From positions 186,001 through 250,000 of the forward strand of contig CAWFAS010000004.1 in assembly GCA_963813895.1 (NCBI GenBank): a DNA stretch of 64,000 nt. The letters are read 5' to 3'. Below, piece by piece: positions 35,968-45,042 of this stretch. Below the pieces are notes generated by a model. It had not been told where the DNA came from. It ran no database searches and saw only the letters and a list, made by a program, of their open reading frames with translations. Source of the stretch: DASZWJ01 sp963813895. GTDB lineage: Bacteria > Pseudomonadota > Gammaproteobacteria > JAURND01. A program made the translations under genes and the position numbers. How positions within the stretch are numbered: position 1 is the stretch's first letter; each line of letters begins with the position of its first letter.

Positions 35968-37350
35968 TTAAAATCTAAAAATAGCATCAATGTTGAAAGT
36001 AGCCTGATCTTTTTTAGTACCATTATCATAAGGCGTGCCCTTGAAAGCAAATTCATAGCGCATCTCTGGCCGCAGCTCTAGTAATGGCGAAAATTGATGC
36101 GTAAGCCCCAGAGTAAAACTCATATAGCCAGTTGCAAATCCCGTGCGCTGACCATCCATATCATCAAGATAATCTGTGCGATACGTTATAAAATCCTTAT
36201 CTGATACTTTCAGCTCAGTATAATTAACCGCGCCAAATTCAGATGAAAAACCGGGTATAATAGTTCCACAGCCACCGCCGCCGCCAAACGGTTCAAGTGA
36301 TCCGAAATTACAGGTTCCACCCATTGCTGCGTCATATTGGTACATATAATAGGTTTCAGTAGCAGTCAAAAATCCCGGATTGAAACGATGTGTCCAGGTA
36401 AGATTGAATTCCTGCAGGTTATCATGATCACCTTTAAATTTACCGCCATTGAAAGAATCGACCCCACCCCACAATGAATCATTATTGCTTTTTGAAACCC
36501 ATCGCAGCATTGCCTGTGCTGTGGGTATATGAGCACCTGCCGCCCAAGGCGCCACATCATCTCCCCCATTTACACCAAACAATACTGTCCATTGATCATT
36601 TAATTTTATGGCTGCATTAACACCCGTTTGGGTGTAGGCATCATAAGTAAACATCACTGAATGCGTGAAAAGATAATTTTGCGGCGCTAGTTGTGCTTCG
36701 ATATCCGGAGGTGAAATATAACGCCCCATCGTTACCACCATACCCTCTTCCACACTCGGAAAATACAATTGGGCATACGCTTCCACCGGGTCATAGCCGT
36801 ATAAATTATTATGCTGCAACAGTTGATTGCTGAAGATTCCCTGAGCGATGGTATAACGATAATCAATGCCATACAAGTTAGACACCCGGAATCCCCAATC
36901 AACATGGTCAGTCTGAACGGTATCTGGTGCGCGTTCTACGCGTAACACCAGCTGGTCTAACTCAACATGATTGGGGACGATATTATATGACAATGGTACG
37001 TTGGAATTATCTGAAGTACTGAGATTAAAAGAAGGGTTTACCCAACCATAAATTCGGATCCCGCTATCTTTAAGCCCCGGAACCGCATTCCAGAAAATAT
37101 TAGTCAATGGATATATTGGATCGGTATCGGGTACACCGATGGTGGGACCCAAGTATTCCGTGCTGGGAAATATTGAATCAAAAGGTGCAGGCATGGCACG
37201 ACGTGCTGGTTGTGTATTATCAGAAGTGGCAGGGCTATTGGCTGCCAATTCAAATGGGTATTGAGACTCACCATCCGCCGCAGCAGATTGCAAAAAAGTT
37301 AAACCTGTTAAACACAACATCAGATGGCTTAAAAAATTAAATTTACGCAA
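35968..37350 (-). CDS. Outer-membrane beta-barrel porin (BBP2-like)
   Basis: 460 residues with a Sec signal peptide (FLSHLMLCLTGLTFLQSAAA, cleavage about 25). The body alternates in short amphipathic strands with many aromatic girdle residues, for example GIRIYGWVNPSFNLSTS, WGFRVSNLYGIDYRYT and YGYDPVEAYAQLYFP, and ends with FNIDAIFRF, a C-terminal Phe as needed for Bam-dependent insertion. It matches my memory of the OmpL-like putative beta-barrel porin-2 family. Likely a general or substrate-selective outer-membrane channel. A single gene between an ankyrin gene and a repeat-containing gap. Confidence 0.82.
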   Translation of the reverse strand: MRKFNFLSHLMLCLTGLTFLQSAAADGESQYPFELAANSPATSDNTQPARRAMPAPFDSIFPSTEYLGPTIGVPDTDPIYPLTNIFWNAVPGLKDSGIRIYGWVNPSFNLSTSDNSNVPLSYNIVPNHVELDQLVLRVERAPDTVQTDHVDWGFRVSNLYGIDYRYTIAQGIFSNQLLQHNNLYGYDPVEAYAQLYFPSVEEGMVVTMGRYISPPDIEAQLAPQNYLFTHSVMFTYDAYTQTGVNAAIKLNDQWTVLFGVNGGDDVAPWAAGAHIPTAQAMLRWVSKSNNDSLWGGVDSFNGGKFKGDHDNLQEFNLTWTHRFNPGFLTATETYYMYQYDAAMGGTCNFGSLEPFGGGGGCGTIIPGFSSEFGAVNYTELKVSDKDFITYRTDYLDDMDGQRTGFATGYMSFTLGLTHQFSPLLELRPEMRYEFAFKGTPYDNGTKKDQATFNIDAIFRF

Positions 37351-37597
37351 GGGAAAATCTCGGGGTTAATTTAAAGGATCAGCACTCGTTGATTTGAATA
37401 TTTATGCAAATATTACCTGATATTTAAGCCCTAATGCGAGGAAAAAACGCTGTAAAATTTGAACCGCTTGCAGCAGAATCAAAGGCATTAAGCCTGGCAG
37501 CATAATAATCGGACTTTGTGGGTTTTCACAACAATATACGCTCCATCCTCTTGTGTGGGATTTTTTCGTAACTGCTCACGCCATAGCCAGCTCAGTC

Positions 37598-37629
37598 CCG
37601 TCGTCCCGCGGCTTGTCCCGGGACGGCGG
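37598..37629. repeat. Small GC hairpin (ccgtcgtcccg / cgggacggcgg)
   Basis: A short inverted repeat of the cgtcgtcccg type that also forms the core of the hairpins at 34519 and 44595. It is the only feature I can see in the 459-bp gap 37351-37809. The last ~130 bp before the next gene are AT-rich and probably hold its promoter. Confidence 0.6.
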
Positions 37630-37809
37630 AGTTAGCGGTTACATTTTTTCTTTTCGGTTTACCTAATTTCTAAGCCGACCTTAATACTTATTTAAGATGT
37701 ATTTGCTAATATATATCCTATAAATTTAGTTAAATATGTGAATTTTTGTATATACAGAATGAGTAATGACGACAGTATCTAAAGCGCGAAAGAGCGGTGG
37801 AGTTAGTAA

Positions 37810-40116
37810 GTGAGCGACGAGAGCAAAGAGCGATTCGATAATGATTCATTTGTCGAACAGCCCAGTTTAGAGGGGAGATATCCAGGCACACTATCTACTC
37901 AAGTTTTAACCACGATACGCGATGCTGTACACCAATGCATCAACGTACCAGGTGACGTTGAACATGAAAGCCTATTACGAAATTTATTCCTAATAGAGTT
38001 TGTTCAGAACCATCTGAATACAACCCAACCTCTCAGTCTTTTAAATAATCAGAAATTACTTAAAGAAAAGGTAAAGGAATATATATTCAGTCATAAACAG
38101 TATGCCTACGCCTTTGAACCCTTATCAGAACATCCGCCTCAAGCCATCACTCAAGAATCAAATCCTCTAAGAATTGCCCAGCAAGCCATTATCTGGGTAC
38201 AAAATTTCATTAAAGAAGGAGATAATTTTCTCAGCAACAATGGGAAAAGCGCCGAAGATTTTAGTGCGCTGGTGATGCGTGTGGATAAAGCTCGAAGAGA
38301 AATGTCTCAGTTTGATAGTGCATTAACAGCCTCTTTATACACACTAATTGAGGATACTCTGAAACGATCTCTTGAGATGCCCGAAAAGTATGCGGTAGCA
38401 ACTTTAATCTACACGGGAGCTGCCATAGCAGCTAAAAAGGGACTAGGTAATTGTAGTGAAATGGCGCATTTAGTTTTGGATTATATTGCACAGCATTATC
38501 CATCACTCCGAGCTGAATACGCTTGTATCGAACCAGGCGATCATGGATTTGTTATCATGGGTAGACCATTGAAAAGTGACCCCAATGATATCAGCACCTG
38601 GGGTTCTGCAATAGTATGCGATGCTTGGAGCGGTCGGGCTTATCCCATTTCAGAGGTTAGTAATTTTTTGTGCGATTTTAAATGGAATAAAAACCGAAAT
38701 AATCAGGCCGATCATAAATTAATTAAATTTAATTCGGAAACGCAAAAAATTGGACTTCCGTCGTACTCAAATGTTCAAACTCTATATGAACTTCGAAATA
38801 CGATGTCATTAATAAAAAAAGATTATCCAGAAATTTATGCGCAAGCTCAACCTGAGAATTGGGTATCGTGCCCCTATGAGCAAATTCAAAATTTTATAGA
38901 AAAGACTCTATCAGACAATCCCAAATATTTATTAGATTGGTTAAAAACCGAACCCACTTTAACAGAATCCATCAATATCAAGGGTGAAACACTGCTACAT
39001 TTGGCAGTGAAAAATGGTCATGCCGATATTTTGGAAGCTGTATTAAAAATTAATCCTAGATTAATCAATATTCAAGATAATACTGGATGTACTGCTCTAC
39101 ACCTGGCCAGCCAAAAAGCAGATGCTGAATTAATGTCACTCTTGATCAAAGCTAAGGCGGATACTACTTTATTAGATAAGAACGGCAATACGGCTCATCA
39201 ACTCATCGCAACGAAACCTAATAAAACGCAATTAATTCAGGTATTAAAAAATCATTCTTTAGAGGATGTTAAGCCAATAAAGCGTTGGCAGGATAAATTC
39301 AAACTCAGCAAATCTTCTGAATTAATAAAACAACAAATATCGTCATTTAGGGCAGAAGCGGAGCAACTAAAATCAACTACTTGTCAGCAGCGCTTTTCTG
39401 CTGAAAAACAGCATACGAGCTATTCAAAATTAACAGCATTACCCCTGCAGCGGTTTGTCCATCAAGGCCTGCTAGAGCAGTTGCGAAAAAAATATAATAA
39501 AAAATTAAAAAAACTCGCTAAAACAACTGATACTATGGAACAAGCTCAAGCAAAGCTTGATTTAAAAATTGGTCACAAAAACGTTATTAGCTTCGTGCAG
39601 GATCTAACTGAAATTGCCAAATTGCTGCAAAGAGATGGCGATTATATTAAAAAGAATCTCCCTGAATTAGCAAAACACTGGTCAATAGTTGTTACTGATT
39701 TTGTCACCAGTGTAAATAAATCGATGACCAGTGGTCTGTTAAGCAAACGACCAGACCAGCATAATGCAATTAACATTGCTTTAGACGACTTTAATTTAGC
39801 GTTTGCCAAGTTATCCCAAAAACCATTAATGGCGATAGCAGATGAAAAAATGAATCACTCACGGCCGTTAATGCATGATGTGACTAAAGCTGACCAACAT
39901 GAAATCAAATTAAAAACACCTGCTACTGGGCCTATTATATTTGATCAAAAGCCTGGCAAAAATAGCCAAAAATATTCAATAGCCGCTTTAATAGTCAAAC
40001 ATTCTGCCATAACACATTTCGAAAAAAATAAACCTTCTAAATCAAATCAAAATCAAAATCAAAATCAAACCCAGAATGCTTCATCTAACGTAACTTTACT
40101 TAACCCTGAGATATAA
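37810..40116 (+). CDS. Candidate effector: Cys-His-Asp (transglutaminase-like) domain plus ankyrin repeats
   Basis: 768 residues from a GTG start. Residues 200-280 read KKGLGNCSEMAHLVLDYI (Cys215), CIEPGDHGFVIMGR (His245) and AIVCDAWSGRAYPI (Asp271). This is the spacing and local pattern of the thiol Cys-His-Asp fold used by transglutaminase-like and papain-like effectors; reminiscent, from memory, of Legionella RavJ-type domains. Ankyrin repeats follow at about 391-470 (GETLLHLAVKNGHADILEAV, GCTALHLASQKADAELMSLL). The rest is helical, Lys/Gln-rich, with a short NQNQNQNQ tract from a caaaat hexamer array at about 40045-40068. No signal peptide. Catalysis and target are inference. Confidence 0.65.
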   Translation: MSDESKERFDNDSFVEQPSLEGRYPGTLSTQVLTTIRDAVHQCINVPGDVEHESLLRNLFLIEFVQNHLNTTQPLSLLNNQKLLKEKVKEYIFSHKQYAYAFEPLSEHPPQAITQESNPLRIAQQAIIWVQNFIKEGDNFLSNNGKSAEDFSALVMRVDKARREMSQFDSALTASLYTLIEDTLKRSLEMPEKYAVATLIYTGAAIAAKKGLGNCSEMAHLVLDYIAQHYPSLRAEYACIEPGDHGFVIMGRPLKSDPNDISTWGSAIVCDAWSGRAYPISEVSNFLCDFKWNKNRNNQADHKLIKFNSETQKIGLPSYSNVQTLYELRNTMSLIKKDYPEIYAQAQPENWVSCPYEQIQNFIEKTLSDNPKYLLDWLKTEPTLTESINIKGETLLHLAVKNGHADILEAVLKINPRLINIQDNTGCTALHLASQKADAELMSLLIKAKADTTLLDKNGNTAHQLIATKPNKTQLIQVLKNHSLEDVKPIKRWQDKFKLSKSSELIKQQISSFRAEAEQLKSTTCQQRFSAEKQHTSYSKLTALPLQRFVHQGLLEQLRKKYNKKLKKLAKTTDTMEQAQAKLDLKIGHKNVISFVQDLTEIAKLLQRDGDYIKKNLPELAKHWSIVVTDFVTSVNKSMTSGLLSKRPDQHNAINIALDDFNLAFAKLSQKPLMAIADEKMNHSRPLMHDVTKADQHEIKLKTPATGPIIFDQKPGKNSQKYSIAALIVKHSAITHFEKNKPSKSNQNQNQNQTQNASSNVTLLNPEI

Positions 40117-40145
40117 ATATGCGGTTCGATCGCTTATTTATCAGT

Positions 40146-41282
40146 TTATCTTAATTGAGTATGCTTAAACCATTCAGCAAAACTTTCATCCTCCAAAGCA
40201 TAAGCACCACGATTTGATTGCCAAATAAACCCCTGATCGCGAAGTGATTGAATGGCTGTTTGCACTGATGAAACCGCCAACTTAGACACCTTCATTGCTT
40301 GTTGGTAATATCGCATGGATTCTTCTGAAAATGGCGACCACATTCGTCCTTGATCAATCAATAAGTTTAATATTGCCCGGTGTAACGGCGACAAGGCATT
40401 AAACTCACTTTCAAATCCCTCCCAAATTTGATTATGCCAAATGAAGGCATCTTGCTTTAATAAATCAGAGAAAGAGCGAGCATCATTATTGATAGCCACC
40501 TGCCCAACTACCTGGCGCAGAACTTCCGGCCGGTAGCCCATTAATTGAAAGGCCTCCCACATGCTATCTTTACTGAAGCGATTGTTTACTGCCAATGATT
40601 TATTAATTTTATCAGTAAAAAAATCCGTATAATCCTGCCCTAATAAGGGAAAAGCAGTCACCTGGGAACCAAAAAAAGGTTGATCTTTTTTAATGACCAA
40701 TTGTGCCAATTTATCGCGATTAGAGCCCGTTAAAACCAGCATTAAATTCAGTATTTTGTGCGATAGATTGATTTGATCCCGCGCAGATTTAATGGAAAAC
40801 ATGACATTAACACCGCTCTGTGTGGTCAAAGCGTGTTGTGCCTCATCAATAATCAGTAATACCGATTTACCAGAAAGTTTGATCAAATCATTTAACAAAT
40901 CCACCAAAGTAATATTATTGGGCAATCCCGGCTTGGAGAAATCCAGTTCCACTGTTTTAAGAATATTAACTTTCTGCAGTTGAAAATGCTTCGTTAGTTT
41001 AATTAGCTTTCCCTTATGCCCGGCAATACTGGCTTTTAACGCTTCAGTAATGAGTAAAGCAGGGTCGGCCAGTTTATTTGCCCATAAATCTACATATACC
41101 GTCAGCCAATCTCTGGTTTTAGCTGCTGGCATCAAATCCTCAATTAAAAAAGTACTTTTCCCAACTCGACGCGGTCCCGCCAAAAATAGGCCGGAGGTAG
41201 CATTAACTATCCCCTTACCGCTTAGGCTATCACAATAAGCATGAGCCAAATTCGCTCTTTTAAATGTAAGATCATCAAGCAT
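40146..41282 (-). CDS. P-loop ATPase (AAA-family, prokaryotic stand-alone type)
   Basis: 378 residues. Walker A GPRRVGKST at 36-44, Walker B VLLIIDEAQHA near 143-153, a sensor-like LVLTGSNRDKL near 192, and a C-terminal winged-helix-like region (LLIDQGRMWSPFSEESMRYYQ, VSSVQTAIQSLRDQGFIWQS). This is the build of the archaeal/bacterial ATPases often found singly in accessory DNA. Function unknown. It is convergent with the ankyrin gene, 29 bp apart. Confidence 0.8.
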   Translation of the reverse strand: MLDDLTFKRANLAHAYCDSLSGKGIVNATSGLFLAGPRRVGKSTFLIEDLMPAAKTRDWLTVYVDLWANKLADPALLITEALKASIAGHKGKLIKLTKHFQLQKVNILKTVELDFSKPGLPNNITLVDLLNDLIKLSGKSVLLIIDEAQHALTTQSGVNVMFSIKSARDQINLSHKILNLMLVLTGSNRDKLAQLVIKKDQPFFGSQVTAFPLLGQDYTDFFTDKINKSLAVNNRFSKDSMWEAFQLMGYRPEVLRQVVGQVAINNDARSFSDLLKQDAFIWHNQIWEGFESEFNALSPLHRAILNLLIDQGRMWSPFSEESMRYYQQAMKVSKLAVSSVQTAIQSLRDQGFIWQSNRGAYALEDESFAEWFKHTQLR

Positions 41283-41595
41283 AAAGAACCATTATGGGTA
41301 ATTACGATATAAAAATAATTTACGTACTTTAACGTAATTTCACATAATACACAATGGGCCGCGAAGGTAATGTAAGAAAAAATCCGAGCCGCGCGCGTTA
41401 GCAAGCGTTGCCTACGCTATACAGCGGTGTTGGGAATGAAATGGCTATTTTTTATCGATAACTTGCACCCTTTTTGCTTAAGCGATAACATAACAATTGA
41501 GCTAGAAACTCCAAAGGCAGAAACCACGCCCGACACATCGTGATTTTTTTTACGTCTGGGTGGTTAATCATTGCAAAAAACAGAGGAGCTTTTAC

Positions 41596-41838
41596 ATGGA
41601 AACTTTACAACTCTCAAATCCTAAGCATGTTATTATCCATCTTGAAGACCAAACCCGAGAAAAAATAACCAAAGCAAAATCAATTCTGACTTGCGTTATG
41701 TTTTCAACGCAATTTGTTCGTAACGAAATGGAATTGGATAGTAATACGATTTACCACGCGTTATGGGCTATTGATGAATATTTGGATGAGTTAGATTTGC
41801 TTTTTCAACAGTTGGCGTCACCGCAATCTATTACATAA
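41596..41838 (+). CDS. Small uncharacterised protein, 80 residues
   Basis: The start at ATG 41596 is chosen because gaggag lies 8 bp before it; an upstream in-frame start (41560) has no such site. The protein (METLQLSNPKHVIIHLEDQ...) is acidic, helical, with conserved-looking Trp and Tyr in IYHALWAIDEYLDELDLLF. No family recognised. It is enclosed by the two halves of a repeat element and followed by a strong hairpin, so it could be cargo of that element. Confidence 0.6.
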   Translation: METLQLSNPKHVIIHLEDQTREKITKAKSILTCVMFSTQFVRNEMELDSNTIYHALWAIDEYLDELDLLFQQLASPQSIT

Positions 41839-41850
41839 TTTTAATGGATT

Positions 41851-41884
41851 CACTCATGCCTCATCTCATTTATAGGCATGAGTG
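41851..41884. terminator. Perfect 10-bp hairpin after the 80-residue gene
   Basis: cactcatgcc and ggcatgagtg form a perfect stem with a 14-nt loop, 13 bp after the stop codon. No T-run follows, so it is either a weak terminator or a 3' RNA-stabilising hairpin. Confidence 0.45.
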
Positions 41885-42058
41885 ATCTTGATGCCGACCG
41901 CCATCAAGCTCAACCACCAAATGCTTTTCATTGCAAACAAAATCCACTATGTAACATTCAATCGGTACCTGTCTTTTAAATTTGTATCCCAAATAATGAG
42001 CTCTTAACAATACCACACACGCCGTTCAGCATCTGCGCTTCTTGTTCGCAACTCACGG

Positions 42059-42213
42059 GCCCGCTGATTCATTCATTGCCCTCCCCGTCCCTCTCCCGCG
42101 AATAGGTTCAGAGATCTTTTTCAAACTCCTTTCGCGGGAGAGGGGAAATACAGTGCTAATCTTTAATCTGCTGCCAAAACCCACAAGCTATCTACTGGTA
42201 TAGGATGCAAGCA
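42059..42213. repeat. Repeat copy (cgcgggagaggg arms), intact version
   Basis: Begins ccgctgattcattcattgcc, carries the hairpin ctctcccgcgaa...ttcgcgggagag, then aatacagtgctaatctttaa and ends about tatctactggtataggatgc. The same sequence at 44401-44830 is interrupted by a miniature element. Between here and 42559 I see only AT-rich non-coding sequence and a possible 18-codon remnant at 42514 (MKIYVGHAQMVDK). Confidence 0.8.
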
Positions 42214-42559
42214 TTAGCTAAAAGGGTCAAAGTGAAGAGTGCCTTAGAAAGGACGGTGATAGCTGAAGTTCGGGCAACGCTTGCTAACGCGCGCGGCTCA
42301 GATTTTTCTGCTAAAGCAGTATAATTTTAAAAAATTCACAGCTTATTCAAAATGGCAGCTTTTACTCAGCAAATATCCTATTGCAGACATTTTCAATAAT
42401 ATCTGTTTCAACTTCCCAAATAACTGCAAAATTTTTAGCCAAAAATGGCGTATAACCTAACCTATTAGCTATTTAAAAGTTTCCATAAAACTTTAGATAC
42501 ATGATGGGTTAATATGAAAATTTATGTAGGTCATGCGCAAATGGTAGATAAACCACATT

Positions 42560-42882
42560 CTAATGCTTAGTTTTAAAAGTCACGCGATGATTGCTTTTGT
42601 TAGCACCAATCATCAGGTGCAACCCAATAGCTGAAAGAATTTCATTGGTACTTTTCAGGTAAGGATTGCCATGTACAGACAGGGCTTTATATAAGCTGGT
42701 TCTGCTTTTTTCGGAATTTTTTGCCAATTTTGTTATCCCCCATGTGCTTTAACGACGTTATTAAGTGCTAATAAAAATACCTCAATATCGCCTCCTTCCA
42801 ATGCAGCATTAAGATAGCCCGCTGCTTCTTCCGGATCTTGTAAGGACTTAATTAAATAATCCTGGTATTTGATACTTTTCAT
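42560..42882 (-). pseudogene. Antitoxin of a RelE/HigB-type addiction module, frameshifted
   Basis: From ATG 42882 it reads MKSIKYQDYLIKSLQDPEEAAGYLNAALEGGDIEVF..., then VVKAHGG and stop. One base shift in the GGGGG run at about 42737-42741 restores ITKLAKNSEKSRTSLYKALS...GNPYLKSTNEILSAIGLHL, a Cro/C1-type helix-turn-helix. This is the usual form of the putative addiction module antidote family (TIGR02684 from memory). The toxin gene precedes it by 5 bp, the standard toxin-first order. Disrupted by one frameshift; a sequencing error in the homopolymer is possible. Confidence 0.8.
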
Positions 42883-42887
42883 CGTTT

Positions 42888-43208
42888 TCACCTCGAAAGA
42901 TAATCTTTTAAATAAGCAATGGCCTGTTTATATCTTTTTTTTGCGTGCCTTTATTGCCAGAGTTAAGGAGCAGTATGATTGTGGTGCCAATGCGACCAAA
43001 ATATACCCTGTATCCCGAGGGAAGCGCAGTTCCATAACGCCATCAAATATTGCTTTATAGTCACCAAGGTTTCCCAAAGCTAGTCTATCCAGCCGTTCCT
43101 TTACGCGATATCGCAATGTTTTATCAATTGATTCAAGCCATTCGATAAATGGTTTTTTTCATCCGGGGTAGTGTATATTTCAATCTCAAATGGAATTGTT
43201 GATCTCAT
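42888..43208 (-). pseudogene. Toxin of a RelE/HigB-like (Gp49-like) addiction module, several frameshifts
   Basis: The parts in order across three frames are MRSTIPFEIEIYTTPDEKK / PFIEWLESIDKTLRYRVKER and LDRLALGNLGDYKAIFDGVM / YRVYFGRIGTTIILLLNSGN / QAIAYLKDYLSR. Together they give a ~105-residue protein with the ERLDRLALGNLGD and GYRVYF hallmarks of killer proteins that pair with the downstream antitoxin. The shifts fall at the A-run near 43155, near 43018 and at the A-run near 42925. With the antitoxin also broken, the module is most simply dead. Confidence 0.8.
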
Positions 43209-43499
43209 GGATTATTGTATCCTGCAAGATACGAAAATATCAAATGAACTAAAGAACATTATTTTATTGCGCTAAAAAGTGCACAGAATAACGAAAAATG
43301 GCAGGAAAGAGTTTTAACACAGAAAGTCACTTATTAATATACCTACCACATGTCCAAAAATTAAACCTGCGTTATCGTGCATGTACTAATGAGGGCTGGG
43401 TTCGTTTTTTAGGGGATCTACACATTGCAGTTAAATGCCAACAGCAAACCAATGCTATTCCCTATGGGGTCAATTTGGTGTTCGTTCTTTAAGATTATC

Positions 43500-44351
43500 T
43501 TAAGTTCTATAATGTATAGCCAAATAGCCACACATAACTAGCAGTAAACCAATGCTATACCAAGGTATTGGGGTAAATAGTAGAAGTGTGAATAACCAAC
43601 ACGTACTAAAAATGGATGGGATTATAAAGCTTTGGGTGATACCACGCCCTATAAAAACAAGAAAACAAATTAGAAAGCCTGACAAGACTATGCCAAGGAA
43701 CCAAAATATATCTTTACTCTCTGACAATTCAACATTTTCTCCGGCTTCAACACGCGCTTTAATGCCAATTAAGGTGCGCCTTTCCATAATATAGTGGAGC
43801 GGAACCTCTATATATTTCGCGGCTTTTAGTAATAGATTTGAGCTTTCTGCCTCTTGCGTTCGAATAATCAAACGAGTTTGTCGACTATTCACTGTCTTTA
43901 ATAAAAATGTACCCCACTTATCCAAAACAAATGTTTCTCCTGGCTTCACATAGAGCACTTTAAAATTGTAAGGGATGATACTGCTCTTCTCATCAATTGA
44001 TCCTCGAATAAGATCACCTACTTCTATTTTGCTGAATTCAGGTTTAATTAAATCCTGATGGCGGGTTTTATATCCCATTGCTTTTTCAATAAAATAATAA
44101 CTATAAAAACCACCCCTATCAGCACCTAACTGGATCAACCATTTCCAAACATCAGCTTTTGAAGCATTTATCAATATAGCTCGGGTCGAGGTGATAGTTA
44201 GAGCTTTGTCATCACCAGCCATTGGCATGGATATTTCTTTTTCAGAAGCGCCGCATGTTGCGATGATAGACTTTAAAAAAAGATCATATATTGCTAATTG
44301 CAGCAAGGCCACAAAAATAATAATCAGCATAGATTTCATTGTGTTGTACAT
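43500..44351 (-). CDS. SRPBCC (START-like) domain membrane protein
   Basis: 283 residues. One N-terminal membrane segment (about 7-28, LIIIFVALLQLAIYDLFLKS). A START/Bet v1-like domain at about 50-195, recognisable by AILINASKADVWKWLIQLGADRGGFYSYYFIEK and the later LLKTVNSRQTRLIIRTQE. Two or three C-terminal membrane helices follow (about 212-280, FWFLGIVLSGFLICFLVFIG and WLFTLLLFTPIPWYSIGLLL). Such proteins bind hydrophobic ligands, but the ligand is unknown. Start supported by aggaaga 5 bp upstream. A single gene between repeats. Confidence 0.75.
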   Translation of the reverse strand: MYNTMKSMLIIIFVALLQLAIYDLFLKSIIATCGASEKEISMPMAGDDKALTITSTRAILINASKADVWKWLIQLGADRGGFYSYYFIEKAMGYKTRHQDLIKPEFSKIEVGDLIRGSIDEKSSIIPYNFKVLYVKPGETFVLDKWGTFLLKTVNSRQTRLIIRTQEAESSNLLLKAAKYIEVPLHYIMERRTLIGIKARVEAGENVELSESKDIFWFLGIVLSGFLICFLVFIGRGITQSFIIPSIFSTCWLFTLLLFTPIPWYSIGLLLVMCGYLAIHYRT

Positions 44352-44400
44352 TCCAATCTTCCTGAATTTTTATCTCAGTATATCACCGTTAAAAGCTTAC

Positions 44401-44830
44401 GGGCCCCCTGCTTCATTCATTGCCCACTCCCGCGAACAGGTTCAGAGATCTTATTTAAACTCCTTTCGTGGGAGAGGGGGAATACAGTGCTAAGGCTCTG
44501 TAAAACAATAACCTATCTTTTTAACATCCCATCTAAGACCCATCTTCGCAGGCGGGAGGGGATAGAAAAACACTTACATAGAACAACCGACGTAGTCGTC
44601 CCGGCATGGAAGCCGGGATCCAGATCACAGGATGTGAAAGTTTCGCTTTCCTGCGCCCTGGATCCCGGCTTCCTGCCGGGACGACGTTCCGTCGACTATG
44701 CGCGCATTTTTCTACCCCTTCCCGTCTGCAAATCTGAGTCTCATCTGGGCGCTAAAAAGATAGGTTATTGTTTTACAGAGCCTAATCTTTAATCTGTGCC
44801 AACACCCACAAGCTATATACTGGTATAGGA
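44401..44830. repeat. Repeat copy interrupted by a miniature element
   Basis: 44401-44493 (cattcattgcccactcccgc ... aatacagtgctaa) and 44783-44830 (taatctttaatctgtgccaa ... tataggatgac) together equal the uninterrupted repeat at 42059-42213. The interrupter is the element at 44494-44782. A half-arm of the 5206 family (gcgggggaaggttaggatgg) follows at about 44841. This region makes up most of the 691-bp gap; only 45-150 bp before the next gene look unique. Confidence 0.85.
44494..44782. mobile_element. 289-bp miniature inverted-repeat element with 3-bp (TAA) target duplication
   Basis: Ends ggctctgtaaaacaataacc and ggttattgttttacagagcc are inverted copies that continue through tatcttttta, about 30 bp with one mismatch. 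Flanking taa (44491-44493 and 44783-44785) is a target duplication, because the intact repeat at 42059 has a single taa at the joint. The core carries the hairpin cgtcccggcatggaagccgg ... ccggcttcctgccgggacg. No open frame for a transposase. Confidence 0.92.
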
Positions 44831-45042
44831 TGACAGCTAAGTGCGGGGGAAGGTTAGGATGGGGGCAGTCTCTATTGACTTCCCAGTTAGTTATGATACT
44901 AAATAATTTCATTTCATATTTTGATAATATTTCTTTGCTACTATCCTATCATTACTCATTAATCCGCTCCTCGCAACGACAGCCCTCTTAACAAATGGCA
45001 ATCAGATGAGGACTACCCAAACCATTCTGACTTGAGGTGAAC

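Larger units (their letters stand above)
41386..42301. repeat. Split copy of the ctgagccgcgcgcgttagca family, with a passenger gene between the halves
   Basis: Left end gagccgcgcgcgttagcaag starts at about 41386 and is followed by ~80 bp similar to the left half of the 29108 element (gaaatggctattttttatcg). The right half (ggacggtgatagctgaagtt ... acgcgcgcggctcag) ends at 42301. In the 29108 copy the halves are contiguous. Here ~740 bp lie between them, including the 80-residue gene and a 42059-42213 repeat. Either sequence was inserted into an element, or the element carries cargo. Confidence 0.6.

Noticed and set aside
42514..42570. Short frame MKIYVGHAQMVDK... like the start of a nucleoside deoxyribosyltransferase-type protein
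   Set aside because: Only 18 codons, overlaps the antitoxin remnant. At most a gene stub; too short to call.
43298..43492. 64-residue open frame
   Set aside because: No ribosome site or recognisable sequence. It lies between a decayed module and a convergent gene.
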